Below are positions 45,940-56,339 of a DNA stretch of 64,000 bases, one piece after another. The notes under the pieces were generated by a model, which saw only the letters and a program-made list of their open reading frames with translations, was not told where the DNA came from and ran no database searches. Source of the DNA: Apoda limacodes (taxonomy: Eukaryota; Arthropoda; Insecta; Lepidoptera; Limacodidae); the NCBI GenBank assembly GCA_946406115.1, contig OX291544.1, positions 3,782,001 through 3,846,000 of the forward strand, read 5' to 3'. The first letter of the stretch is position 1; each line of letters starts with the position of its first letter. Made by a program: the position numbers and the translations under genes.

Positions 45940-46045
45940 CGCGCCGGTGGGGTGGACTTGTGGCCATATCCTCCTTTCTCCAAGGAAAGACCTGTGGCCC
46001 TGTAGTAGGGGCATACAATGGCTGAAGCATCAACAAAAAACTATC
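45940..46045 (+). repeat. Possible RTE-like LINE terminus
   Basis: GACTTGTGGCCATATCC, GGAAAGACCTGTGGCCCTG and TAGTAGGGGCATACAATGGC, then TGAAGCATC recall the RTE-type ending (CCTGTGGCCCAGCAGTGG.. GGCTGATGATG). Weak. Confidence 0.3.
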
Positions 46046-46049
46046 CTAC

Positions 46050-46855
46050 AATTCAATGTCGAACGAAATGCCACAAAAAAAGGGGCACGCAAGACCGTCC
46101 AATGCAGAAACCATTTTAGGTAGCATTGGACATCAATATGTTATGAGTCCAAATAAAATCTAAAACTCCTAATGTGGTGTAGACACACAATACCTATGTT
46201 AGTTTTTAAATATCAATCGTATTTCTATACGTATAGAAAAATAGTTATTGTAGGGATTACTCAATAATCTTCCAACAAATCGGGACAACACCTGTCCTGC
46301 ATAACACGAAATTAAAATATGTTTAGTTAGAAGAACCCCAAAATGAGAGTAGACTAGTAATGCCAACCTACCATATGGTCTCTCGATCACTAACAATGCT
46401 GGATAATACAATTCAGTTCGGACTGTGATTATCCCCTTGCTGGTCTGGAGTTCGATCCTTTAGATCATTCACCCTATTAATTGTCAAATCTCTTTTGTTA
46501 TAATGAGTACAGAAAAAACAACCTTATGGAAGTCGTTATTAGGAATGTTATTGATAGTTTCTTTCTTTTGATTTACAAGTTCGTTTATCGTTGTTCTGTT
46601 GCGTTTAGAAATTGCACTAGTACCAACTACTACTATATTGACAATTTGGTTTGCTAGGGTTATGTGCCCTATTTTGATAGCCTTGAGGTTCATATTAAAC
46701 TTACTTAAATAAGTGACTCATTAATATTTATTTATTTAAAACTTTATGACCTTGACAATAAAGTTGATATTTAAAGTTTTGTTGTTACTCTGATCAATTC
46801 AAACGCATAATCGCAAAGCATTAAAGTGGGATTTAGTGCACACTTGTTTATGAAT
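46050..46855. other. AT-rich intergenic DNA
   Basis: The minus-strand frame at 46484-46693 (69 codons) is unrecognised. A B-box-like GAGTTCGATCC lies near 46449 without a tRNA fold. Confidence 0.35.
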
Positions 46856-46859
46856 TTTT

Positions 46860-47075
46860 GTACCATATGGTGTAAAAGCCGTCGCGGACAATACACCCCC
46901 ATGGCAGAACTCCATTACCATATGGGACGCGTTAAATGCATTTTCAAGAGAATTGTATTTGTTTATGACCTCTAAAGTTCAATCGATAAATACAGCTTTG
47001 TATCAGCGTCAACAGGTGGCAGTGCACACCATATATAAGTCCCATGGCTGAACATTTTTTCATTGCCTCCGTTTG
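46860..47075 (+). promoter_or_regulatory. Candidate TATA/Inr core promoter with E-boxes
   Basis: TATATAAG at 47032-47039 is followed exactly 30 bp downstream by the arthropod initiator TCATT (47060-47064, A+1 at 47062). Upstream within 170 bp are E-box words CATATG (46864 and 46919) and CAGGTG (47013). The geometry is right for a plus-strand RNA polymerase II promoter. No downstream open frame was found, so any transcript would be non-coding or spliced to distant exons. Confidence 0.3.
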
Positions 47076-47189
47076 TACATACTTTCTTTTGCTTACCTCC
47101 TTTTGGTTAGGTATTTGAGTAATGTATTAATTGTTAATGTTGTACTTATAGAAATTCACGTGATTAAATAAAATCATTATATCTGTCTA

Positions 47190-47356
47190 CAAAATGTCTA
47201 TGATATTCAAAGTTAAGCAACCGCGGGCTCAGTAGGTACTTGGACGGGTGACCGCTTAGCGGCAAACTTTTTTTTTGTTTGTAAATAATGTAAATGGTGG
47301 TAGATACGGAACCCTCGGTGCGTGAATACAACTCGCAATTGGCCGGGTTTTTTTTA
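47190..47356 (+). mobile_element. 5S-rRNA-derived SINE, copy D
   Basis: AAAGTTAAGCAACCGCGGGC, TCAGTAGGTACTTGGACGGG and TGACCGCTTAGCGGCAAAC at 47208-47265, then TTTGTTTGTAAATAATGTAAA, GGTAGATACGGAACCCTCGG and TGCGTGAATACAACTCGC, ending GGCCGGG plus a T-run. This copy keeps the fullest tail and shows the family layout best. Confidence 0.88.
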
Positions 47357-47359
47357 ATA

Positions 47360-48235
47360 TTGGGTAGAAAGTAGAAATATTACGAAAGAAGTATTAAAGC
47401 CGCATAGTATATTTTTTTCTTGCAATGAGTTGCAATGTGTTTGATTTCAGTACGACTTTTCTAAATAAGGTAGTAAATTGTAAAAGTAATATTGTAGATG
47501 GAGTGAAAAAAGTTACAAGTGACAAGAATAAAAACCTGCCAAGTGCGTGTCGGACATGCATTTAGTTATGGTTTCATAGAATGACACCTTCAATGGATAT
47601 CTGAATAATTTATAAACCGATTCTGTCTAAAATATTAATTTTTTGAACTCTGTTAGAGCAATATATATTTCGCTGGATCAAACCATTGGTGATGATACGT
47701 ACCTATATATTGTGTTAACTCGTGGAGATAGGAAAGAAACTTAGCATAGATTCCCAATTTTCTGATTTTATACATACATCTTCTTAAGTTCCTGAAATAC
47801 AGATTTATTTATTTATTGTTTTAGTTTAATAAATCAAAGTTCATAACTCGGAGTCGGCCTGTTTTTTTACATTTATGTTTTTGCTGGTATAAGATTACTG
47901 AAGTTAATTTTTACGTTGTACATAACATTAAACAGAACATAAACAAAAGCATCCATTTTCATAACATATCAAAAGTTTTTTTTTAATTTGAATGAAAGGC
48001 ATTTTTGTAGTTTTTATAAGACCAGCCAGTGTTACAGTGATGGCCAGGGTAATTTTTATTTACTGCCGAATGGGATTTGGAATACAATCTAATTATCCTT
48101 TTCTATCGGATTAAAATTTATTCACTAATCGGTAAAGAAAATGTACGCTTTCGAGTGACAGTAGTAAAACCTAACATAACATTAACAGGCCTGTTTGAAT
48201 TAACCTATTATTAACAGAATTATACAAAGAAATCG
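47360..48235. other. AT-rich intergenic DNA
   Basis: A degraded GTGCGAGTC-repeat head (CTGCCAAGTGCGTGTCGG) lies near 47537. No gene recognised. Confidence 0.4.
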
Positions 48236-48239
48236 TTAA

Positions 48240-48345
48240 CTGAGGGCTGCATGCCCGCACCCCGCGGCACTTACCACTCACTTGTCGTGCGGGGATAATG
48301 TTTGCGCTGAGCGCACGCGCAAATAAACAACATTTTGCACAAAGC
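48240..48345. promoter_or_regulatory. CpG-rich island with donor-like sites
   Basis: GCATGCCCGCACCCCGCGGC and GTCGTGCGGGGATAATG, then GCGCTGAGCGCACGCGC form a CpG cluster. On the minus strand CAAGTGAGTGGTAAGTGCC holds two splice-donor-like words in tandem. AAATAAACAAC is a forkhead-like word. This could be a non-coding first exon or an enhancer. Confidence 0.2.
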
Positions 48346-48349
48346 CGAG

Positions 48350-49450
48350 TAATAATGCATATTGTATTGTATGTCAGTGGCTTGTAGGAGGACCATAAAT
48401 GATGATACTTTAATTTCAGATAATAAGAAAAAGGGAGGGATGAAAAATTAATGTATATATTATTTAACTATTCGTATATATTATTGATTAAATTTAAATT
48501 ACGTTATTAAATGTTAGTTATAGAGAAACTGCCAACCTACAGGATTCTTTAACCCTTATTTTTAACACAGAGTATGATAATTATTATATACCAGGTTTTT
48601 ACAAAAAACAAAATCTATGCTGAAAAATCTTTAACTTGCAATGGGGTAAAAACAAACTTAACTCAATACTCTTTTTTTACAAATCAAATATATGTATTAT
48701 TCCTATGTAAGTGTAATGTTTGAGAAAAGGGCCCTTTATAATAAAATGATCAAAAACTGCAACCCATGTCATTTGTCGAAGTTCCACAGCATATGCGATA
48801 GTGGTCTCCCGCCATGTGATCGTAATTACTGTAAACGAGAGCATAGACCCGCGGATGGGTGAGTTCACTATTTCATAAAGAAGATGCGCGGTTTTTTACA
48901 TTAAAATTCAAATTTTAATAAAAGTATTTTATGAATGGATAAACAAAGTTTGGACGTGGACACATTCAACGTCAAATAAAGTACAAACTCAGAGTTAATA
49001 AATGATTAAAATATTAGGAGTAGTTGTTGAAATTAGAAACAAAATGAGGTTTAAGTGGCAAATTCACTGATTTTTTTAGAATTAAATTGATTAGATGAAG
49101 CAAAGTAAAGCCTTCGGAAATTGTTGGATAAATGTTTCGCAACGACCAAATTTAGAACTTAACTAAAAAATGTAGAAATAAATGACAATGGCCGACCACC
49201 CTACACTGCGCTACAAAAACCACATTGATATTCTTAAACCACCACCGTAGATTGAAAAGCTCAGGGGCAGTTAGAGTGCAATACGATCAACATTTAGACG
49301 CCATATGTACCTTTGGGCTTAGCCCTCTCCAGGGAATGGGTCCCCTTGCTAATGAAAATGATGGGATACTTAACATCTCAGCTGTTTTTTTGATATATTT
49401 TAGAATTTAGAGCGTATAATATATTCAGTCCAGAAGTTTTTAGTATGACT
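48350..49450. other. AT-rich intergenic DNA
   Basis: No gene recognised. Confidence 0.4.
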
Positions 49451-49451
49451 T

Positions 49452-49760
49452 AGTAAATCGGCCGAGTACGAGTCGGACTCGCGCACGAACGGTTCCGTAA
49501 CATTATCTATAAAAACGGCAAAATATCATATTTGTTGTACGGGAGCCCCCCTTAATTATTTGTTTTATTTCAATTTATTTTTCAAGTGAGTACCTGTTGC
49601 CGTTATCAATATCGAGCAAAATCAAGCAAAAAAATCACGTTTGTTATATGGGAGTCCCCTTGATTTGGAATTTTGGGATAAAAAGTAGCATATGTCCTAT
49701 TCCAGGACCTAATCTATAAGTGTGGCAAGTCTCATCTCAATCCGTCCATTGGTGATTGAG
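49452..49760 (+). repeat. Fused GTGCGAGTC-family head and RTE-like tail
   Basis: Head: CGGCCGAGTACGAGTCGGAC, TCGCGCACGAACGGTTCC, TTGTACGGGAGCCCCCC. From about 49580 come GAGTACCTGTTGCCG, a second CACGTTTGTTATATGGGAG, then AAGTAGCATATGTCCTATTCC and CATCTCAATCCGTCCATTGG. It appears to be a chimera of two insertions. Confidence 0.6.
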
Positions 49761-49767
49761 TAACAAA

Positions 49768-49834
49768 CATCCATCCATCTATCCATCCATCCATCTATCC
49801 ATCTATCCATCCATCCATCCATCCATCTATCTCA
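49768..49834 (+). repeat. (CATC)n/(TATC)n microsatellite
   Basis: CATCCATCCATCTATCCATC and variants run for about 65 bp, directly at the end of the RTE-like tail, suggesting it grew from that element's short-repeat 3' end. Confidence 0.9.
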
Positions 49835-50164
49835 ATCAAAGTAAGTATGTCTATACTTTCATATATAATATTACTAGTAGGATTACGGTTGTTTTGCCTT
49901 GTTTGCATTTTTTTACTAAAGCATACGATTTTGTTTACTATGACCCTTTTTTTTATTCATTACATTACAACTTCATTTTAATATGTCTATAGTTTTCTAA
50001 TTCTGAAACATCAATAATGCAATCAACGTCTTAAATATTTAATTTTGTTCCTTATCATATCTAAAATGCAAAGTTATCATTACAACTCAACTTTTCGTAG
50101 CTATTTATCATCTGCCATATCTAATACAAGATCTTTGAAACAAAAAACCACAGAGACACCCTAA

Positions 50165-50310
50165 GAGCTGTGTAACGCGGTGCTTCGTCGGCCATATGTC
50201 GCGAAAAATTCAGCTGTAATTGCATTAGTGTGCCCCAAGCAGAGGGGTTTTAATTACGACGGTGCACTTAGACATATGTGGAGCAGGGACGGGGCTGACG
50301 GGAGGCGTAG
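50165..50310. promoter_or_regulatory. Candidate regulatory DNA
   Basis: A balanced-composition, non-repetitive block with CATATG (near 50191 and 50273), CAGCTG, TAATTG and TAATTA words and many CpGs (GGTGCTTCGTCGGCC, CGACGGTGCAC). No coding frame. Candidate enhancer only. Confidence 0.25.
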
Positions 50311-50595
50311 TCACCAGGAATGGAAAGTTATTTAAGTCGAAAATTCATCTGGTTCCTAGCTAGCCTAGCTACATGATTATATGACCTACAATGCTGCTTC
50401 ACAATTATATTTACCTATGACTAAAAACATTACACAAACGATAAATGTAGACCAATATTATTACTACTTACTTCAGTAGGTACACTTAGTACCTAGGTAC
50501 CAACATAAACCTACAGGGGACACAATAAGTTATTGTTAAAAATGTATAATAATGTGAAGTTTGGTCATACGTAGATAGAAATATTAGGACATTTT

Positions 50596-50850
50596 TTAAT
50601 GTAAATAAAAAAACGTAAGATTTTTGGAAGAAATGTAAGTATTCACAGAAACAGAATGCAATGTTATGGTGGAAGGAATAGAAGTAGAAGAAGTGCGAGA
50701 CATTGTTCCAAAGTTACGATTTTTGCTCATAAGAGACGAAGAATGTGAGAGTGAATGCGGGAATTTAGGTGAAAGGATCGCTGTCTGCATAACTTCACGA
50801 GCAGCCAGAAGTTGTCTAAAAAGACATATTTGGCTGCTCATGAAGGTGTC
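50596..50850 (-). CDS. Possible exon of an unrecognised gene
   Basis: The minus-strand frame reads KDTFMSSQICLFRQLLAARE, VMQTAILSPKFPHSLSHSSS and MSRTSSTSIPSTITLHSV. The upstream sequence GCCGGTTCATCACAG ends in AG directly before CAAAAAGACACC (about 50848), which could be a splice acceptor; there is an in-frame stop further upstream and no good ATG start. The serine-rich C-terminal half looks more protein-like than typical chance frames here, but the opposite strand (50666-50902) is also open, which is a warning. I recognise no family. Confidence 0.2.
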   Translation of the reverse strand, partial: DTFMSSQICLFRQLLAAREVMQTAILSPKFPHSLSHSSSLMSKNRNFGTMSRTSSTSIPSTITLHSVSVNTYISSKNLTFFYLH

Positions 50851-50899
50851 TTTTTGCTGTGATGAACCGGCATTAATTTTGGATATAGTAAACAAAGCA

Positions 50900-52790
50900 T
50901 AAAATTATAATTAAAATGCTGCGAGAGAATGTTGTTTAAGAAGGGTTTCTGACGTTGAATTTGAATTTGAATAGTAAGGTAAATGAAAGAAACGAAGAAT
51001 TCCAGGATGAGAAACAAGCAAATGTATTTGGTCTATGCCTGCCTACCCCTTCGAGAATCAAGGGTAATGTATATATCTAGGATTCGTTGTGAGTTGTTAT
51101 TTATCCTAGACAGAAGTTATTTTGTCTAAAAAAGCTTAACTAGGTCAAAATGTGTATGTAAAATGATTAAATTTATAGTAAGATAAATAAATAAAAATAA
51201 AATAAGATAAATATATAATAATAAAATAGGTTAAGACAAGCTTTAAAATGAAGAAAATGTTATAATTAAAAAAGTTTGCTGTTATGAAAAATTTTTCTAA
51301 AAAAATATAAGTAACCGTGAACAATATGAGCGTAAAATATGGGTTCAAGAAATCCTGTCTGCTGAATAAAAAAGCGAACAAAACAAATGAACAGAGAAAA
51401 GTTCTCGAGGAATAAAAAAACAATGTCGACAAAGCTCGGGACAGGAAGTCGCGCGTGAGTAACTGCGGCTGCGGCCCATTGTGCCGGGAAGAAAAGGGAA
51501 GTCATTTTTCATGTTAATAATTAATAAAGTATCTCATTATCGGTCAGTTTTCAACACTTGAAAAATTAAGGTACAAAAAGTTATGTGGTTATTTTTAAAA
51601 AATGCTTCGACAATGTATGAAATTTAAAAATATTCTCTAAACCAAAACCAGCCAAATAAAGAAATATTGAAATGGTAGGAAAGTTTTACTAAATTTTAGT
51701 CACCCAAATGAAATAAATGTACATAAAATTAAACCATTATTCTTATTTAAAAAATAATCACTATAAGTATCTATTTTTGTAACTTTGGACTTTGACATCT
51801 TCATGTAATAATTTTATCAAGATAAAGAATGCTAATCCAGATAATAGTTTATTATCTGAGTGCCAAGTCCAAAGCACAAAGGTATAAAAAGAAACGCTTC
51901 TTGTAACTTCTACACACATTGATATACAATGCGATGACACATAAATATAATAAATAACTAATGAAATTATTTTTAGATTGATCCAATAAGTGATAGGGTG
52001 TCTGTAAAAATTCATTTTGTTTAGTTTTAATTTTTGTCCAGAAAGTGAATTCCCGATAATGTTGACCAATTTGTAAATAAATATAAGAAATTACTATGCA
52101 AATCCATCAAATATTTAGCAAAGTAAAGTAAATATGTTAGTATCTAATAATAATATTCGGATTAATGAATATTTTATATTCGTAAGTAGGAAGGAAGTGA
52201 TTCGATTTCAGAAGAGTCGGCAGTCGGCATTAGGCCAGTAATGTAGTAGCGTAGTAGTAGCAGTGTAGTTAGTATCCACAGGCTACCACCGTCCAAACCG
52301 GACCAAGTTATATTATACTATTATTTTATAATATGTTATGTTATTATAATATGTGTTATGAATATGTTTTGAATTAAATTTGAACCTTTGATTGTGGTCG
52401 ACTAAACAATGCACAACATTGAGAGATTTACCATGTAATTTTTAAACCATAGACTATTTTTATCTCTCATAGGTTTTCTTGTAATTAATATGCAAAGATT
52501 TATTTTCTATATATTTAACAAAATTTTAGGGCTTATTGGTTTTGTAGATAAGGGGGAATGGTCAATTTCCATTTCTTTTCTTAAATAACTATTTACTTGA
52601 CAATAAAATAAAAATATTCCTGACCATCAAAATTTTATTTGATATATCACACGGCACAGTTTGCAAATTAAAACTTTTTTTTAGTTTTCTAATTTGTAAA
52701 GTGAACTCCATATTCATAATTCATTAATTTACGTAAGACGACCGGTTTTGGGTCTCAAAAAATCATATGAGTACCAAATTTTAAGTTAAT
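50900..52790. other. AT-rich intergenic DNA
   Basis: GAATTTGAATTTGAATAG near 50956 resembles a CR1-like LINE tail. CATTAGGCCAGTAATGTAG.. and a TAGTAG run lie at 52230-52262. No gene recognised. Confidence 0.4.
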
Positions 52791-52794
52791 CGGT

Positions 52795-52945
52795 TCAATG
52801 TATGATATGTATGTATTTACAAAAAAAAGTAATATATGTATTTGTATCCGTTGTTTGGCATCCATAACACAAGCTTTGCTTACTTTGGGGCCAGACGGCG
52901 CTGTGTGTTATGTCCAAATATATTATATTATTATTATTATTATAA
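52795..52945 (+). repeat. SINE 3' portion, second copy
   Basis: GTATTTGTATCCGTTGTTTGG, ACACAAGCTTTGCTTACTTTG, GGGCCAGACGGCGCTGTG and GTCCAAATATATTATATT align with 2.94-3.03 kb. It ends in a (TTA)n run at 52921-52941. Confidence 0.6.
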
Positions 52946-52949
52946 TGGA

Positions 52950-53680
52950 TTCGAAGCAAATTACCTGCGACAGACACACGAGTGATCCTATAAGGGTTCC
53001 ACCGTTTTTTATACCGGACCTACTAAACCCCAAAATAGGACGTGGATGAAAACTGATATTTAAGGTGTAATTTTTCGAAAGCCTTATTTTTTTGTTAAAT
53101 ACTCATCTTTTCCAAAACAAAAGCAACATTTACACTGACTGATTGTTAATAAAATAATTGACGTAGGTAAGTCGTGTTCATTGAATTAATAATTTTCATT
53201 CGCAAGTATTAAATAGGTGACCGGTAAGATAAATATTTTCTTGAATCCTATTTATAAATAAACTATCTTAAAATGTACAGTTTTTGATTGTTACATATTC
53301 AGTAGCCATTCCGTCCGTCCGTCTGGCACAAATGATTTATGTTCAGTTTTTTGTTCGTTCTGCCTGAGATTTGGTCGTGGCCAACAATACTTTAGCTCTG
53401 TGCCAACTTTGCTACGTTCTTAAGCATATTGATGAAAGAAAAAATATTAATACAAGGTTTTTTGCATAACTTAAAAAAATACTTTAAATAAAACTATTAA
53501 AGAAGTCATAGCAAGGCGTCCTGAAGCATAGCTTGGTGATAACAACCTACATTATAGGGATTAGTTTGTTCCAACTATACGGCAAATATTATAATCTATG
53601 AATGAAACTGCATAAGATCAAGAATTTTGATTTGTTTGAAGAATTATTGTGCTTAATAAGTAAATAGGATTTCTTTGTAT
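52950..53680. other. AT-rich intergenic DNA
   Basis: Nothing recognised. Confidence 0.4.
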
Positions 53681-53682
53681 AT

Positions 53683-53880
53683 CACCAAGGTAGCAAACAA
53701 GCTTGTGGTCTGCCTAATGTGAAGTGGTCACCGCAGCCTCTAGACGCTTGCAACACTGGGGGCATTACTCGCGAGTTTCTGACCCTTCAAAAATATAATA
53801 ACTTTTTTCTTGAAGATATTGAGGGAGATCATTCTGCAATTTTAGTGTTCGCGGGAGGAACTTTCAAGATTATGGCAAAA
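53683..53880 (-). repeat. Jockey-like LINE 3' terminus and ORF end
   Basis: On plus: CACCAAGGTAGCAAACAAGC, TTGTGGTCTGCCTAATG, TCACCGCAGCCTCTAGACGC, TTGCAACACTGGGGGC, then ATAACTTTTTTCTTGAAG and TTCGCGGGAGGAAC as in the 54.64-kb copy. A plus-strand frame here (53719-53967) is a shadow. Confidence 0.65.
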
Positions 53881-53884
53881 GAAT

Positions 53885-54630
53885 TTTGTATGAAAACTCT
53901 ACCCGCGCAAATCACAATAATAATACTTATTTCATTACAATTCATGTTTCATAATGTAGCATTATGAAATACGTTTTTGTTACGGTGTCCTTAATAAAGC
54001 TTGCAGCTATTAGGAACAAAGCTCTTCAATGTTAAACGTCTCAATTTACCATTAGAACCGTGTCGCCCTCGCGCCGCGGTCTTTATTACCCACCGACACG
54101 TTTGAAGGGTTAATTCGATGGAAAGATTCAGTTGGCGCGCGGTTAACCCTACAATACTGGAAGCCATGTTATGTTTTTGTCTAATGGTCTCATTTAACAA
54201 CGTGCTTTGTGCAAGGCAATGTCACAGATATTGTCTTAAGAACTGGCATTAACTTGGTACTCACATATTTATAGATGAATATTTTACACATTAGTATACT
54301 CCGATGTGTTAAACTAGTTTGGTTAGTTTTTAGTGCTATACATAATACAGACTGATCATTTGGAATCGTTGAGGAACGTGGCCCCCCTCCAAACAGGGTA
54401 ACTTCAAAATTCCATTTTGATATATGTTTAGAATAGACACAGCAGAGCAGTTCTCCGTAACTTTTAATAAGGTTAATTAAATTTACAATTGTGGCCAAAA
54501 AATTTAATCTGTTTACTAGTATAATAACAATTAGTTGAAAACCCGGACAAGTGCAAGTTTAACTCTTTCGGAGAGAGTTCCGTAAAGAAACCCTGTTTGT
54601 GGTGCACGTAGCAAATTTTTAGTTAATTTT
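53885..54630. other. Intergenic DNA
   Basis: A degraded head of the GTGCGAGTC family (AAACCCGGACAAGTGCAAG) lies at 54537-54590. A GC-richer patch (GTCGCCCTCGCGCCGCGG) lies at 54061-54080. No gene recognised. Confidence 0.4.
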
Positions 54631-54639
54631 TTTTATTTT

Positions 54640-55800
54640 GCATTTTTTTTATAACACTAAGGTGGCAATGGCACACAGTCCGCCTAATGGTAAGCGTTCC
54701 CGTGGCCTATGGACGCTTGTGAAACCAGGGGTATAATTCGCGCGTTGCCGATCCTTCAAAAATCCAATAACTTCTTTCTTGAAGAACCCCATACTGTAAT
54801 CAACCAACCCAAGCGTTCGCGGGAGGAAGTTTCTCTGAAACAGCACTGTACGCGACCATTTCGGTTCTAGAGTGTGAGAATGAATTCCCTGCCGATGGTG
54901 AGCTGTGCGATGGTAGGAAGTAGCCGTGGGCATCATTCCAAACAATTCCTTAGAACACATCCCATTGTACAAGCGGTATAGAACACACACAGGGTGGCAA
55001 AGTCTCTCCTCAGAGTTTGGGATCTTCGACAATTCTCACAGCCCGTTGTTGAACTGAGTCAAAAGGGCGAAGCTGGTATCCGGGTGCACCCACCCAGAGA
55101 TGGCAGCAGTACTCCATTTAGGGTCGAACTTGCGACTTGTAAAGCAGCAACCTCTGCCCCTGCCTCATTCTCGTACACCTAGTTTTTGCAGTTTTCTTCC
55201 ACAACGGGCCGAGGGATGTTTGCGGGTCCCGTGTACGCTTATTACTCGAGTACTGTCATCTGCATAGCAATGCATGTTGTTGATGTCCATCATGTCATTG
55301 ATGTGCAGTAGAAACAGCGTAGGAGGCACCAGCATTAATGTCCATGCTATCAGAGCAACTACCGTCGACTACGGTTCGTATACGTCTGCCGGACAAAAAG
55401 CTAGCCACTCATTTGCACCAACCCTCGGGCACTCCGTAAGATGGCAATTTCGATAGAAGACCCCGGTGCCAGACCCGATCGAACGCCTTCGCTATGTCCA
55501 GGCTACATGCCAGTGCTTCCCCCTGACTCTCAATGGCTAGTGCCCATTGGTGTGTTAGATACACTAGAAGGTCACCAGCTGGACGACCGTGCTGAAAGCC
55601 ATGTTGACAGTCACTGACCAGGTCGTGTTCTTCTAGGTATCTTAGAAGCTGTGTCTTGATCACACGCTCCATCACCTTGGAGAGGAAAGAGGTAATAGCG
55701 ATAGGCCTGTAATTCGATGGATCTGATCTGTCGCCCTTTTTGAGCAACGGGTGCACATTCGCAGTCTTCCAGACGGAAATTGCCTAGTGTTGTAGGAAAG
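54640..55800 (-). mobile_element. Jockey-like LINE, longest copy: RT domain to 3' end, frameshifted
   Basis: Minus strand, high to low. 55756-55409 reads KKGDRSDPSNYRPIAITSFL, SKVMERVIKTQLLRYLEEHD, GFQHGRPAGDLLVYLTH and CSLDIAKAFDRVWHRGLLSK (RT motif A, DIAKAFDRVWH). About 55320-55240 reads INDMMDINNMHCYADDSTRV, motif C with an intact YADD. After a rearranged stretch near 55130, 55030-54650 reads LYRLYNGMCSKELFGMMPTA, LEPKWSRTVLFQRNFLPRT and MGFFKKEVIGFLKDRQRAN, the family's C-terminus. The 3' tail ends at about 54640 with a poly(A) (plus-strand T-run). Frameshifts, the junction at 55130 and the missing endonuclease show it is inactive. It serves as the reference copy for the fragments at 15.0, 15.4-16.2, 26.3, 44.1, 44.9, 53.7 and 62.2 kb. 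Confidence 0.85.
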
Positions 55801-55995
55801 CGTGAATAGGCACGTGAGTACAGGACATATTTATAGACTATATTTATATTGCATGTCATTAAGTAAGACTAACAAATCTAAATTTGTATTGTGACAAAAT
55901 TAATAGATTTTAAAAATCTAGAAGATAAACCATTGTCATAGAAAGTCCAAATATCATGTAAAAAACAACCCTTCATTTAGCTTCATTTCATAGTC

Positions 55996-56335
55996 TACTG
56001 TGCACAGCACCAGCAAGTGACAGTGTGCAACGTAGTCTCCCGTGCACAGCAGCAGCAAGTGACAGTGTGTAACGTAGTCTACTGTGCACAGCAGCAGCAA
56101 GTGACAGTACGTAACGTTGTCTACTGTGCACAGCAAGTGACAGTGTGCAACGTAGTCTACTGTGCACAGCAAGTGACAGTGTGCAACGTAGTCTACTGTG
56201 CACAGCAAGTGACAGTGTGTAACGTAGCCTACTGTGCACAGCAAGTGACAGTGTGAAACGTAGTCTACTGTGCACAGCAATTGACAGTGTGTAACGTAGT
56301 CTACTGTGCACAGCAAGTGGACAGTGTGTAACGTA
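55996..56335 (+). repeat. Minisatellite: 9 copies, unit 42 bp then 36 bp
   Basis: The word GTGCACAGC recurs at 56000, 56042, 56084, 56126, 56162, 56198, 56234, 56270 and 56306: three intervals of exactly 42 bp, then five of exactly 36 bp. The 42-bp units carry an additional six bases (CAGCAG-type; CAGCAC in the first copy). The rest of the unit is AAGTGACAGTGTG, CAACGTAGTCTACT. Because both periods are multiples of three, long open frames of repeated peptide appear on both strands (for example 56316-55954 minus); these are by-products and not genes. Confidence 0.95.
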
Positions 56336-56339
56336 GGCT

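Noticed and set aside
55954..56316. 120-codon frame of repeated CTVDYV-type peptide
   Set aside because: Produced by the 36/42-bp minisatellite, which is open on both strands because its periods are multiples of three; no start context or flanking coding sequence.
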